A DNA stretch of 64,000 bases, from assembly GCA_016712405.1 (NCBI GenBank), contig JADJRD010000001.1, positions 372,001 to 436,000 on the forward strand, given 5' to 3'. Made by a program: the position numbers and the translations under genes. This DNA is from Cellvibrio sp. Its GTDB lineage: Bacteria; Pseudomonadota; Gammaproteobacteria; Pseudomonadales; Cellvibrionaceae. The notes under the pieces are model-generated. The model searched no databases and had not been told where the DNA came from. It was given only the letters and a program-made list of their open reading frames with translations. Numbering within the stretch: position 1 is the stretch's first letter; each line of letters starts with the position of its first letter. This document shows, piece by piece, positions 35,989 to 45,777 of the stretch.

Positions 35989-37982
35989 TACAACCAGGCA
36001 CTTAATCGTTCGGCAGTCTGCTCATCAACTAATTGCAATTGAATTCGGCGTTTTTCTATATCAACGGATTCAATTAATACTTTCACTTTTTCGTCAACAC
36101 TGAAAGTTTTACCTTCGAGTGTTAAACGTAATCGACCAGAGTCAAAATGATTTTTTGTTTCGCTGTCTTTTGTTATTAGCGGTACAAAGCCATCAATTCC
36201 CCAGTCATCTAATTTAACGCCTATACCTTGCGAATTCACCAAGCCAATAGTGCCGGTATGCAATGTGCCTATATGTTGTTGCGCAAACTGACAACATAAC
36301 CAATTTTCAGTGAAGCGACTGGCTTGTCGACCCAGCGAAATTTTTTCTTGTAATTGGGTTGCGAGTTGTTCGCGCTCTTCGGCATCTGTAATGGGTGGAG
36401 TATCGCCACGCAACAAGGCTTTAATAGCGAGGTGATTGTAATAATCGTTATAACGTCTGATCGGAGAAGTTACCATAGCATAAGCGGGAAATCCTAAACC
36501 AAAATGGGGGATTGCCTCAAACGACAAAGCGCCAGTTTGTTGCATACGTTGTAATAACGAATGCAAATAAATTGTAGTCGTATCCTCGCGTTGTTGGCGT
36601 AAAGAACGAAATAGATGGCAGTATGAATCCAGTTGCGATAAATCATCCGTGAGAAGATCTGGTCTGTCCTGCTGTAATAAATGTTTAGCTTCATCCAATC
36701 GCTCGGTACGAAATCCCGGATGAGTCGAGAAAATGCCATAACCCGGATTGCGTAGAAATAAATCACCTGCGCAAAGATTGGTTATCAACATGGCCTCTTC
36801 AACAATTCGATGGGCAATATTGCGTTCACGCTTTTCAACGTGATCGATTTTTTTCTGATCGTTCAGTATATAAAAATAATCGGCTCTATCTTCCATCACC
36901 AGTGCATTATTCAATCGCCATTCCAATCGATTTCCGGCAAAGGTTTTTAAATCGGTGAGTAGTTGAATAATTGTGTCAGGTAAATCAATCTTCTGTTGAT
37001 TATCCAAAAAATCAGCAACAGATTGATAACTGAGTTTGTGATGCGAACGAATTTGTGCTTCACAAAATTGATAGTGTTGTATTTCTGCTTGTGCATTCAA
37101 TGAAATTTTACAGACGAGCGCAGCACGTTTTTGTTCTGCCACAAGTGAATATGTATCCTGTGACAATTCCGAAGGCAACATGCCTTGAGTTAATCCCAAT
37201 AGATAAAGGGTGTTGGCTCTTTCGCGTGCAGCCTGTTCCAATGCACTGCCCAATTGAATATGTTTACTCGGGTCGGCGATAGCGGTGTAGAGATCCCAGC
37301 CAGAATCTGTTTGTTGCAGATAAATCGCATCGTCCATATCGCGTGTATTTTCTGCATCTATAGTGACGAAGGGCAGGTGAGTTAAATCTTCTTCTTCATT
37401 TTCAAAGGTTAATGGAGTCCAGTTAATAGTATTAGCTTGTTGAGTGACTGCTGAAGTCCATTCACATGGCAATTCAAATTTCGCCAAGGTGTATCGCGCT
37501 TCCAATCCCGGGTCATTGGGTTTGCCAAGTATTTGAACAACACGTACCTGCGCTTTGCCTTCATTATTAAAAGGATGGCGAGATACTTGTACTTGGATGC
37601 GATCACCCAGTTCCAGATTTTTTCTGTCTTGCGGAGGAATAAATAACCAACGATTAAAATGTGGATGATCAGGCTCTAGAAAAAGATTGTTGCCTTTACT
37701 CATACAGCGGCCTACGAAATGCCTTGGGCCAGGCTGAATGAGTTTCACTAATGTCGCTTCAAGTTGGCTTTTGGCGTTTGTCGTTATTTCGACTTCCACG
37801 CGATCATCTGGCATTACACGTTGCATTTGGTCCGGGTCAATAAAGGCTTCGCGCCCATCGTCCAACAATACAAAACCAAATCGTTTACTGGTGGTACGAA
37901 TGCGACCTGTGGCTATATCTTTTTGGGAAACCAGTGTGTTTTTCAGTTGAGCCAGTTGCTCTAACGCGTTTTTATTGAGCAT
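35988..37982 (-). CDS. rnb: Exoribonuclease II (RNase II)
   Basis: 3'-to-5' processive hydrolytic exoribonuclease. The 664-aa protein has N-terminal cold-shock-type domains (residues ~20-150; TSKRFGFVLLDDGREAFI), the RNB catalytic domain with DAENTRDMDDAI (~210) holding the four metal-binding aspartates, SPIRRYNDYYNHLA near residue 500, and a C-terminal S1 domain (VKVLIESVDIEKRRIQLQL). Length is close to E. coli RNase II (644 aa) and shorter than RNase R, and there is no basic tail, favouring Rnb. Divergent from the K+/H+ antiporter gene upstream. Confidence 0.92.
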   Translation of the reverse strand: MLNKNALEQLAQLKNTLVSQKDIATGRIRTTSKRFGFVLLDDGREAFIDPDQMQRVMPDDRVEVEITTNAKSQLEATLVKLIQPGPRHFVGRCMSKGNNLFLEPDHPHFNRWLFIPPQDRKNLELGDRIQVQVSRHPFNNEGKAQVRVVQILGKPNDPGLEARYTLAKFELPCEWTSAVTQQANTINWTPLTFENEEEDLTHLPFVTIDAENTRDMDDAIYLQQTDSGWDLYTAIADPSKHIQLGSALEQAARERANTLYLLGLTQGMLPSELSQDTYSLVAEQKRAALVCKISLNAQAEIQHYQFCEAQIRSHHKLSYQSVADFLDNQQKIDLPDTIIQLLTDLKTFAGNRLEWRLNNALVMEDRADYFYILNDQKKIDHVEKRERNIAHRIVEEAMLITNLCAGDLFLRNPGYGIFSTHPGFRTERLDEAKHLLQQDRPDLLTDDLSQLDSYCHLFRSLRQQREDTTTIYLHSLLQRMQQTGALSFEAIPHFGLGFPAYAMVTSPIRRYNDYYNHLAIKALLRGDTPPITDAEEREQLATQLQEKISLGRQASRFTENWLCCQFAQQHIGTLHTGTIGLVNSQGIGVKLDDWGIDGFVPLITKDSETKNHFDSGRLRLTLEGKTFSVDEKVKVLIESVDIEKRRIQLQLVDEQTAERLSAWL

Positions 37983-38085
37983 GTGAATAAGTCATAGAAT
38001 ATTGGGCTGGGGATGATAACAAAAATTGCATATTATCGTCGCTAAGTCATACTGATAAAAAATTTGATTTCATGAGGAGTTTTGG

Positions 38086-39804
38086 TTGGAAGCATTAAAC
38101 CAATTGATATTTTTAGGCGGTGCCTTGTTTCTGGTCAGTATTTTGGCCACTACTGTCTCACCGCGAATGGGGATGCCATTGTTATTGGTGTTTCTGTTGA
38201 TTGGTATGTTGGTGGGTGAAGATGGATTTTTGGGGATTGAATTTGAAAATGTTAAGGCCGCTTACTTTATAGGCAACCTGGCGTTGGCTGTGATTTTGTT
38301 TGATGGTGGTTTGCGGACTGAAATCAGTTTATTTCGGGTGGGGTTAAGGCCAGCGCTATCACTTGCGACATTGGGGGTATTCGTAACAGTTGTAATTTGT
38401 GGTGTTTTAGCTTCCTGGATTTTGAATATTTCAATATTGGAAGGTTTGTTATTGGGGGCGATTGTTGGTTCGACTGATGCGGCGGCTGTATTCTCGGTTT
38501 TAACCAATCAGGGGTTGGCACTCAAAGCGCGCGTAGGTGCTGCATTGGAAATTGAATCCGGTCTTAATGACCCAATGGCCGTATTTTTAACACTGGCTTT
38601 TGTGGAGCTTTTGATTGCAAGTCATTCAGGGTTTAGTTTATGGATCTTGGGTGATTTTGTGTGGCAAATGGCGGTGGGTACTGCGATTGGAATTTTCGGT
38701 GGCAAAATTCTGGTAGTGGGAATTCAGCGTTTATCATTAAGCCCTGGCTTGTATCCCTTGTTAGCGCTATTCGGTGGTGTATTTGTTTTTGGTTTGGCCT
38801 CTGTTGTTCATGCCAGTGGCTTCCTCGCGGTGTATTTGGCGGGATTGATTGTTGGCAATAAAGTGTCGAGAGGCTTGTATAACATTCAGCGTTTTCATGA
38901 TGGATTTGCCTGGCTGGCGCAAATCAGTTTGTTTTTGATGTTTGGATTGTTGGTTTCGCCGCACGAATTGTTAAGTTACGGTTTCAGCGCGTTATTATTG
39001 GGGGCAGTTTTAATATTTATAGCTCGCCCGATTGCAGTTTGGTTTTCTTTAATTCCATTTCAATTTTCTTGGCAGGAAAAAACGTTTATTAGTTGGGTGG
39101 GTTTGCGTGGCGCAGTACCCATTGTATTAGCTATGTTTCCCTGGATGGCTGGCGTTGAAAATTGGAAATTCTTTTTTAATCTTGCATTCGTGATGGTGAT
39201 ACTGTCATTAATCATTCAAGGTTGGACTGTAGGCCCGGTTGCACGCAAACTTAAATTAAATGTGCCTTCGAAAAGTTCCCGAGTACAGCGAGTGGAATTA
39301 GGAGTGCCGGGTGAAATTGGTCATGAATTTATTGGCTATCAATTAGCGGATGACAGCCCTGTTTTAAACAAACCACTTAAAAAGATTCGCCTGCCAGAAA
39401 AATCACGGCTCTTGTGTCTATTGCGTAATGGAGAATCTCATCTACTGCAGGATACTGAAAAATTTCAGGTCAATGATCACGTTTTTTTTCTTAGTAATCC
39501 TGAAGATTTGGAGGTGCTTGAAAAATTATTGGTCGGCGTCAATGAAACAGAACGCTTATCTGCAAGAGAATTCTTTGGTGATTTCACCATCCGTTCGCAT
39601 GCAAAACTGAGTAGCTTAAGTGAGTTGTATCAATTTAGCGTTCCTGATGAAATGAAACATTGGAGTATTGCGCGTTATATTTTGAGTAAATATCGCCAAC
39701 CCGTGATAGGCGATAGAGTCAGATTGGGGCATGTGGATTTTGTTGTGGTGAGCATTAAAAGTGATCGATTGGAAAAAATTGGGATGAAAATTCATCAGGG
39801 ATAA
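38086..39804 (+). CDS. Potassium/proton antiporter, NhaP2/CvrA family
   Basis: A 572-aa CPA1-type antiporter: about 12 transmembrane helices (residues ~5-390, with LILFDGGLRTE-type VILFDGGLRTE and GSTDAAAVFSVL, ESGLNDPMAVFL, both family signatures), then a cytoplasmic tail with a TrkA-C/RCK-C domain (~400-480, ADDSPVLNKPLKKIRLPEKSRLL) and a CorC/HlyC-like domain to the end. Exports K+ (or Na+) in exchange for protons. The start is a TTG at 38086, with GAGGAG at 38074-38079 giving good spacing. A palindromic repeat lies just after the stop. Confidence 0.9.
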   Translation: MEALNQLIFLGGALFLVSILATTVSPRMGMPLLLVFLLIGMLVGEDGFLGIEFENVKAAYFIGNLALAVILFDGGLRTEISLFRVGLRPALSLATLGVFVTVVICGVLASWILNISILEGLLLGAIVGSTDAAAVFSVLTNQGLALKARVGAALEIESGLNDPMAVFLTLAFVELLIASHSGFSLWILGDFVWQMAVGTAIGIFGGKILVVGIQRLSLSPGLYPLLALFGGVFVFGLASVVHASGFLAVYLAGLIVGNKVSRGLYNIQRFHDGFAWLAQISLFLMFGLLVSPHELLSYGFSALLLGAVLIFIARPIAVWFSLIPFQFSWQEKTFISWVGLRGAVPIVLAMFPWMAGVENWKFFFNLAFVMVILSLIIQGWTVGPVARKLKLNVPSKSSRVQRVELGVPGEIGHEFIGYQLADDSPVLNKPLKKIRLPEKSRLLCLLRNGESHLLQDTEKFQVNDHVFFLSNPEDLEVLEKLLVGVNETERLSAREFFGDFTIRSHAKLSSLSELYQFSVPDEMKHWSIARYILSKYRQPVIGDRVRLGHVDFVVVSIKSDRLEKIGMKIHQG

Positions 39805-39821
39805 TGCAATTACAGTTCTCC

Positions 39822-39935
39822 ACTTTGAAAAAAAGGGGGGGCAAGGGGGGATTTAAATTCTCGCAACTTTGGACATTTTAAATCCCTCCTAACCTCCCTT
39901 TTTCAAAGGGAGGGACATTTCTCTCCCTTGATGGG
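39822..39935. repeat. Palindromic repeat element, copy 3
   Basis: TTGAAAAAAAGGGGGGGCA...GGATTTAAA (39822-39854) pairs imperfectly with TTTAAATCCCTCCTAACC... TTTTTCAA (39877-39905), and a smaller TTTCTC/GGGGAGAAA hairpin follows. It shares CCCTCCTAACCTCCC with copies 1 (7868) and 2 (30627). It lies between the converging antiporter and sppA genes, where it could also help end transcription. Confidence 0.78.
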
Positions 39936-39945
39936 GAGAAAAATA

Positions 39946-41883
39946 TCACAACCCCACGCATTCAAAACATTTCACATAAACCCCCTGAGGATCTTGCATC
40001 TGTTGAATATCCTGCAAGGGTTTTGTTAAAGGTTGAAATTGATTCAGCAATTGCAGACTGGAAAAATTATTTAACAGATGAGTCGGTGCAGGAATACTTG
40101 TACTTTCTGAAAGTGAACGGAAAAACTCCTCTTTGGGTGACAAGGTACGTTGAACAAATTCCACTGTGTAATCTTTCAAGTCTGCATCTTTTGCGATGGC
40201 ATCAATCACATCTTGTAAGCTGCCTAAATGATCGACCAGCCCAATTTCTTTTGCGGTGCTACCTGTCCAGACATGACCTTGCGCAATAGCATCAATTTGT
40301 TCGGGTGTTTGTTTGCGTGAGTCTGCAACTAAATGTACAAAACGTTGATAAATATTATCGACGCCTGCTTGAATAACCTTGCTGGCTTTTTCTGATAGTG
40401 GGCGATCAAGACGCATATCGCCCGCCAATTCTGTGGTGCCAACCCCATCAGTGTTGATGCCGATTTTTTTCAAGGAGTTTTCGAGGGTAGGGAAAGCACC
40501 AAATACACCAATCGATCCGGTAATGGTGGTTGGTTGTGCCCATATTTGATCGCCAGCGGTTGCCATCCAATATCCACCCGACGCCGCAACACTGCCCATC
40601 GACATATAAACAGGATATTTTTTCTCACCCATTTGTTCACGTAACGACATTATTTCCGAGCGAATAATTTCAGAAGCGAAAGCACTTCCGCCACCAGAAT
40701 CTATGCGTATAACCAGTGCTTTAATATCTTTGTCATCTCGAACTTGACGCAGTAATTCCACCATGTTTTCGCCGCCAATAGTGCCTTCCGGTTGATAACC
40801 ATCGACGATATTGCCTGACGCAACAATCACTGCCACTTTGTTGTTGCTAAGCTTGGGTTTTGCGCGTTGGTGGAATAAATAATCTTTCACTGATGCGGAA
40901 GCGTAGGTTTGTTTATCCTGACCTTTACCTATAGCCGTTTGCAGGTAATTTTCCAAACCTTGACGCGGTAAAGCTTGGTCAACCAGCTTTTTTTCCAGTG
41001 CTAATTTCGCAGAGTTTCCAGACACTAATAAAATGTGTGCATCCATATTATTAATAAAATCATTCACACTGCCTGCGGATAATTGACGGCTGGTTTCAAC
41101 TTGTTGGGTGAATTGAGCCCAAAGTTGATTGATCCATTCTGAATTATGTTCACGGGATTCATCCGACATATTGTCACGCAAATAAGGCTCCAAAAAATCT
41201 TTGTATTTTCCAGAACGAAATGCGTGGATGTTTATGCCCAATGAATCCAGTGCAGATTTGTAATAATTCATGTAGCGCGCAAATCCTGTTAATTCCAGTG
41301 CGCCCATTTCATGCATTAAAATTTCATCGGCAAAGGTTGCCAAGTAATACTGATCCTGAGAATAGTTTTCGCTGACAGCAATAATTTTTTTGCCAGATTT
41401 TTTGAACTCAGTCAGCGCTTGACCTATGTCATTCATTTTGGAGATGCCACCACCCTGCAAACGAGACAGTTGCAATACAATATGAGTGACACGTGTGTCA
41501 TTGGCGGCATACTGAATGGCTTCTACCAAATCGCGCACAAGTGTTTCCGATTCTTTTTGGTTTTCATCGGCCATCATTAAGCTAAGAGGGTCAACGTAAG
41601 TTTTTTGATCAACTAGTATTCCTGATGGTGCAAGAGTCAAGGCAAATTTTTCAGGTAGTGGCTTGGGTGCATTTGCACCAATAAAACTCAGAAATATCAT
41701 GATTAAAAATAGATAAAAAATACTTTTGAAGATGATACGAATGACATTCAATATTTTTCCAATAGCAGAAAAGAACAGGCGAAATGGCCCAGGCTTATCG
41801 GGAGTAGGTGGTGGCGATACAGGAGCGGGCCGTGTTGCTGGTGCAGGTGAAGAATTTTGTGGTTCGTAGTAGTTAACTGACAT
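39946..41883 (-). CDS. sppA: Signal peptide peptidase SppA, 67 kDa type
   Basis: Membrane-bound Ser/Lys protease that digests cleaved signal peptides. The 645-aa protein has a Pro-rich cytoplasmic N terminus, one transmembrane anchor (~residues 50-70), and two tandem crotonase-like S49 domains. The general-base Lys is in FRSGKYKDFLEP (first half) and the nucleophile Ser in MGSVAASGGYW (second half), as in E. coli SppA (618 aa). It is last in a three-gene run wrbA-DUF2069-sppA with gaps under 10 bases. The C terminus has two cysteines (KCFECVGL). Confidence 0.94.
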   Translation of the reverse strand: MSVNYYEPQNSSPAPATRPAPVSPPPTPDKPGPFRLFFSAIGKILNVIRIIFKSIFYLFLIMIFLSFIGANAPKPLPEKFALTLAPSGILVDQKTYVDPLSLMMADENQKESETLVRDLVEAIQYAANDTRVTHIVLQLSRLQGGGISKMNDIGQALTEFKKSGKKIIAVSENYSQDQYYLATFADEILMHEMGALELTGFARYMNYYKSALDSLGINIHAFRSGKYKDFLEPYLRDNMSDESREHNSEWINQLWAQFTQQVETSRQLSAGSVNDFINNMDAHILLVSGNSAKLALEKKLVDQALPRQGLENYLQTAIGKGQDKQTYASASVKDYLFHQRAKPKLSNNKVAVIVASGNIVDGYQPEGTIGGENMVELLRQVRDDKDIKALVIRIDSGGGSAFASEIIRSEIMSLREQMGEKKYPVYMSMGSVAASGGYWMATAGDQIWAQPTTITGSIGVFGAFPTLENSLKKIGINTDGVGTTELAGDMRLDRPLSEKASKVIQAGVDNIYQRFVHLVADSRKQTPEQIDAIAQGHVWTGSTAKEIGLVDHLGSLQDVIDAIAKDADLKDYTVEFVQRTLSPKEEFFRSLSESTSIPAPTHLLNNFSSLQLLNQFQPLTKPLQDIQQMQDPQGVYVKCFECVGL

Positions 41884-41892
41884 AAAAGTTCC

Positions 41893-42324
41893 TTAATCTT
41901 TTTGCGAAAACCCGGTTTTCTGTTGGGATAAAAAATATTGATGATATTGCATCCAGCGGCTGGTCATCATGGATGAAATAAATAAACTGGTAACTAAAAA
42001 AGTCATTAACCAATCACTCCATTGATTGCGTGCATAGGCGTTGGTCATTACCACCACAAAATAAACCAGGCACACAAAACATAACCAGGAATAAGTACGA
42101 AAGGTTTGCTGGATAAGACCGGGAATAAAAATCAACAGTGGGATTAATTTCAAAAATAACATAGGCCAGTCAACAACAGGAGTTTGCAAGGAAAGTAAAC
42201 TTATTAATCCAACCAAACCCATATAACTGATCAGTGCGATGGGCTTACCAAATAGAATTTTTTTACGATAGATCTCACCCTGCTCAGGGGTTAATACCAG
42301 TGTTTCTTTATTGCGGTTATACAT
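41893..42324 (-). CDS. DUF2069 inner-membrane protein
   Basis: A 143-aa protein with four predicted transmembrane segments (starting near ALISYMGLVGLISLL, LFLKLIPLLIFIPGLI, YSWLCFVCLVYFVVVM, WLMTFLVTSLFISSMM) and short loops. The conserved family feature is the second-third helix hairpin with the QQTFRTYSW turn. DUF2069 genes commonly follow wrbA in gammaproteobacteria, as here (6-base gap). No function is established. Confidence 0.82.
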   Translation of the reverse strand: MYNRNKETLVLTPEQGEIYRKKILFGKPIALISYMGLVGLISLLSLQTPVVDWPMLFLKLIPLLIFIPGLIQQTFRTYSWLCFVCLVYFVVVMTNAYARNQWSDWLMTFLVTSLFISSMMTSRWMQYHQYFLSQQKTGFSQKD

Positions 42325-42330
42325 GCGAAT

Positions 42331-42924
42331 TTATACCGATAATTTTTTGGCTATGTCTGCCACACGTTTACCTAAGGCGTGGCAGAGTTTTATTTCATCT
42401 TCACTGAGCACTGAGGGTTTTTCACCTACTGCTAAATGAGAGGCACCATAAGGTGTGCCACCGGTTTGGGTAGAGTGTAGAGAAGATTCGGAATAGGGAA
42501 TGCCGGTAATCAACATGCCTTGATGCATCAGCGGCAGCATCATGGAGAGTAGGGTAGATTCTTGTCCGCCATGCAATGTGGATGTGGAGGTAAAAACTGC
42601 AGCAGGTTTGCCAATTAAATCGCCGTTCATCCAATGACTACTGGTTCCATCCAAAAAATATTTCATAGGTGCAGCCATGTTACCAAACCGGGTTGGACTG
42701 CCGAGAATTAAACCGGCACAGTCTTTCAGGTCATTGGACGAGCAATAGATAGCACCGGATTCAGGAATCGCAGCTTCAGTGGCTTCAGTAGTGGGAGATA
42801 CACTGGGGACTGTTCGTAATCGGGCTTCTATATCACCCGTCAACTCAACGCCTCTGGCAATTTGTTTTGCCATTTCCAAGGTTGAACCATTGCGACTGTA
42901 ATAAAGAATTAAAACGTATTTCAT
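42331..42924 (-). CDS. wrbA: NAD(P)H:quinone oxidoreductase, WrbA-type flavodoxin
   Basis: FMN-dependent two-electron quinone reductase protecting against redox stress. The flavodoxin fold shows the phosphate-binding loop YYSRNGSTLEMAKQIARG (~residues 6-24), the GSPTRFGNMAAPMKYFLD motif, and STSTLHGGQESTLLSMMLP typical of WrbA. I place the start at the ATG at 42924, which has AAGGAA about 6 bases upstream and begins the fold directly; the longer in-frame start at 42969 adds 15 unlikely residues. Length is then 197 aa, as usual for WrbA. Confidence 0.92.
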   Translation of the reverse strand: MKYVLILYYSRNGSTLEMAKQIARGVELTGDIEARLRTVPSVSPTTEATEAAIPESGAIYCSSNDLKDCAGLILGSPTRFGNMAAPMKYFLDGTSSHWMNGDLIGKPAAVFTSTSTLHGGQESTLLSMMLPLMHQGMLITGIPYSESSLHSTQTGGTPYGASHLAVGEKPSVLSEDEIKLCHALGKRVADIAKKLSV

Positions 42925-43014
42925 GAGAATTCCTTGGTTTTCTGGACTTTGTGCTAGAGTGCCGGCCAATTTTAGTGACTGATTATAACGGTAATTAATT
43001 CTGGAGCACTTATC

Positions 43015-43899
43015 TTGTTAAGCGGCTGGTTAAAAGAATTCAAGATGAAAAGACCTTGGTTTGGAAGAGTTTGTGGTATTTGTAGTTGGTTAAAAGGTTT
43101 TTTGATCTTTGGCTACCAACACTTTGACTCCAGCAAGTGCTTAACCAGTGCGGCTGCGCTGACCTATGTTTCTTTGTTCGCTATAGTCCCCCTGATCACC
43201 GTGACTTATGTCGCCTTTTCATTTTTCCCTAGTTATCAGGCTATGGGGCTGCAAGTAGAAGAGTTTTTGTTCCGTCATTTTTTGCCGGATACCAGTGCTG
43301 ATTTGATTAATTACCTGAAAACCTTTGCGCATCAGGCAAAAAACCTGACCTGGTTTGGTGTTATTTTTTTGGTCTTTTCTGTGCAGATGATGCTGAGAAA
43401 TATCGAAGATAATCTGAACTCTATCTGGGGCGTAAAACGTCGACCCAGAGGATTTTTGAAATTGGTGATTTATTGGCTAATTTTGAGTATTGGCCCACTA
43501 TTGCTGGGTGTGACTTTAGCATTGAGCACCTATGTATTTTCTTTGCAATTGTTTGGTGGCATCAGCGAAACCAAGGCCATCAAAACCTTATTGGGTACCG
43601 CACCTTTTATGCTGACTTGGGTGGCGTTTACTGTTTTGTTTGTCGCTCTGCCTAATAGCCGGGTAACACTCTGGCACGGTGTTGTCGGGGCGGGTATTAC
43701 CACCCTGTTCTTTCATGGACTGAAAGCCGCCTTTACCTGGGGTGTAAGTTATTCATCCTACGGCTTAGTCTACGGAGCCTTCGCTGCAATTCCCTTATTT
43801 TTGTTATGGATAAACCTGACTTGGGCCATTATCTTGGGTGGGGCGGTATTGGTATTTAGTATTGAAAATTATCAACACAATAAAATCAATCGATCTTAA
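43015..43899 (+). CDS. YihY-family inner-membrane protein (UPF0761)
   Basis: A 294-aa protein with the YihY/BrkB signature: a short cytoplasmic N terminus, CLTSAAALTYVSLFAIVPLITVTY as the first membrane segment, FFPSYQAMGLQVEEFLF, NIEDNLNSIWGVKRRP, and four more helices, including WHGVVGAGITTLFFHGLK and VYGAFAAIPLFLLWI. Once called RNase BN by mistake; its function is unsettled. The TTG at 43015 is preferred because GGAG lies 8 bases upstream; an ATG lies 10 codons later. It diverges from wrbA. Confidence 0.88.
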   Translation: MLSGWLKEFKMKRPWFGRVCGICSWLKGFLIFGYQHFDSSKCLTSAAALTYVSLFAIVPLITVTYVAFSFFPSYQAMGLQVEEFLFRHFLPDTSADLINYLKTFAHQAKNLTWFGVIFLVFSVQMMLRNIEDNLNSIWGVKRRPRGFLKLVIYWLILSIGPLLLGVTLALSTYVFSLQLFGGISETKAIKTLLGTAPFMLTWVAFTVLFVALPNSRVTLWHGVVGAGITTLFFHGLKAAFTWGVSYSSYGLVYGAFAAIPLFLLWINLTWAIILGGAVLVFSIENYQHNKINRS

Positions 43900-43984
43900 A
43901 AAAAGCCAGCGATTTAAAAATCCCAGTCTATACTCCAGTAAGACCTAGAATCTTAATCTCTAAAAGACTGGATTTTTCTGACTT

Positions 43985-44350
43985 ATGGCGATACCTCTGT
44001 TGATTTGTGATGACTCCCTGATGGCTCGCAAGCAGGTGGCCAAGTCTTTGCCTAATGGATGGGAAGTGGATATTACTTTTGCGACTAATGGTCTCGAAGG
44101 TATTCAAGCCATTCGGGAAGGTAAAGGCGAGATGGTTTTTCTGGATCTCACCATGCCGGAAATGGATGGCTATCAAGTATTGGAAACTGTGAAACGAGAA
44201 GGACTGAATGCCATGATCATCGTGATTTCTGGCGATATTCAACCCACCGCCCATGAGCGAGTGACCAGTTTAGGCGCTATGGACTTCATCCGAAAACCGG
44301 TCAATCCTGATAAGCTGGCTGATACCCTACGAAAGTTCGGCTTGATTTAA
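43985..44350 (+). CDS. Stand-alone response-regulator receiver domain
   Basis: A 121-aa CheY-like protein with no output domain. Acidic pair DD in LLICDDSLMARK, phosphoacceptor Asp in VFLDLTMPEMDG (~residue 53), Ser in IVISGD, and Lys in FIRKPVNP. No kinase is adjacent. The nearest signalling genes, an HD-GYP protein and a REC-TPR protein, lie about 1.4 kb downstream, so it could belong to a second-messenger module with them; this is inference. Confidence 0.92.
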   Translation: MAIPLLICDDSLMARKQVAKSLPNGWEVDITFATNGLEGIQAIREGKGEMVFLDLTMPEMDGYQVLETVKREGLNAMIIVISGDIQPTAHERVTSLGAMDFIRKPVNPDKLADTLRKFGLI

Positions 44351-44431
44351 TTGTGTAAAAAGATGAAAGCTTTTTCATCTTGGCCAATCTGTTTACAAAT
44401 CCTACATCAACAATAATGAGTGAGATCTTGA

Positions 44432-45703
44432 GTGTTTTCTCTTTCCAAATTTGGACAAAAACTCTGTAATCAATCTGGCATAGTGACCTTAATGGATGAT
44501 CTGGGCGATGCCTTACGAAATAATCCCGACATGATTTTTATGGGAGGTGGAAATCCTGCCATTATTCCTGAAGCACAAGTCACATTTACCAATGCTTTAA
44601 ATGCCACATTAAACGATGAAAATACTTTACGAGAATTTCTCGGCGTTTATCAGCCGCCGCAAGGCGATGCCGGAGTATTGGATGACTTGGCAACACTTTT
44701 TCAACATCAGTATCAGTGGCCTATCACGCGCGATAATATAGCCTTAGCGAATGGCAGTCAGTCTGCATTTTTTGTGTTGTTTAATTTATTTGCCGGGGAA
44801 TTTGCAGAGGGTTCGCGCAAACAAATTCAATTTCCCTTGGCACCAGAATATTTAGGTTACAGCGATTTAGGTATTTCAGAGAACCTTTTTACGGCCACAA
44901 AACCGGGTATTGAATTGGTTGGGGATCACTTTTTTAAATATCACGTCGATTTTTCTGCGCTCAAAATTACTGAAAAAACCGGTGCTATTTGTGTTTCACG
45001 CCCAACTAACCCTACCGGCAATGTCATCAGCGATGAAGAATTGACACAATTGGATTTGTTGGCAAAAACTCATCGCATTCCTTTTATCATTGATGGCGCT
45101 TACGGTACTCCTTTTCCAAATATCATTTTTTCAGATGCTGAACCACTTTGGAATGACAATATCATTTTGGTGTTAAGTTTATCGAAATTAGGTTTGCCCG
45201 GTGCGCGTACTGGAATTGTGATTGCGAATCCCAAGATTATTACAGCATTTGCCAAAGCCAATACTATTTTGAATTTGGCAACAGGTAATTTGGGGCCCGC
45301 CTTGCTGCGCAATTTATTGTCGACGGGAAAACTCATGTCCTTAAGCAAGGAATGTTTGGCGCCTTTCTATCGGCAGCGCATGTTACAAGCAGTTGACTGT
45401 TTTCAATCTGCATTGAATGGCTTGCCCTATCGTATCCATCAACCGGAAGGTGCGATCTTTTTGTGGCTTTGGTTTCCTGACTTGCCCATTACTAGCCAAA
45501 TTCTCTATGAGCGTTTGAAGCAACGAGGAGTTCTCATAGTATCAGGGCATCATTTCTTTCCTGGAATAACAGAGAATTGGGCGCATAAAGAACAATGTAT
45601 TCGTGTCACTTATTGTCAAGATCCAGAAAAACTCAGACAAGGAGCCAGGATCATCGCAGAAGAAGTATTCAAGGCTTATTCACAAATGGCGATTAGTGTC
45701 TAA
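44432..45703 (+). CDS. avtA: Valine-pyruvate aminotransferase
   Basis: PLP-dependent class I aminotransferase (423 aa) transferring amino groups between alanine/valine/2-aminobutyrate and pyruvate or 2-oxoisovalerate. The PLP lysine is in LSLSKLGLPGARTG (~residue 250); SRPTNPTGNVISDEEL carries the cofactor-binding Asn, and IIDGAYGTPFP the Asp/Tyr pair. The length and N-terminal SLSKFGQKLCNQSGIVTLMDDLG match AvtA. The start is a GTG at 44432 with only a weak upstream ribosome site. It lies between two signalling genes and seems unrelated to them. Confidence 0.92.
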   Translation: MFSLSKFGQKLCNQSGIVTLMDDLGDALRNNPDMIFMGGGNPAIIPEAQVTFTNALNATLNDENTLREFLGVYQPPQGDAGVLDDLATLFQHQYQWPITRDNIALANGSQSAFFVLFNLFAGEFAEGSRKQIQFPLAPEYLGYSDLGISENLFTATKPGIELVGDHFFKYHVDFSALKITEKTGAICVSRPTNPTGNVISDEELTQLDLLAKTHRIPFIIDGAYGTPFPNIIFSDAEPLWNDNIILVLSLSKLGLPGARTGIVIANPKIITAFAKANTILNLATGNLGPALLRNLLSTGKLMSLSKECLAPFYRQRMLQAVDCFQSALNGLPYRIHQPEGAIFLWLWFPDLPITSQILYERLKQRGVLIVSGHHFFPGITENWAHKEQCIRVTYCQDPEKLRQGARIIAEEVFKAYSQMAISV

Positions 45704-45777
45704 ACTCTGGGTAAGACAGAGGAAAACTGGATGCGTCAGGATATCCCTAAAGGGCCATAGAATTACATGTCTCCCAG

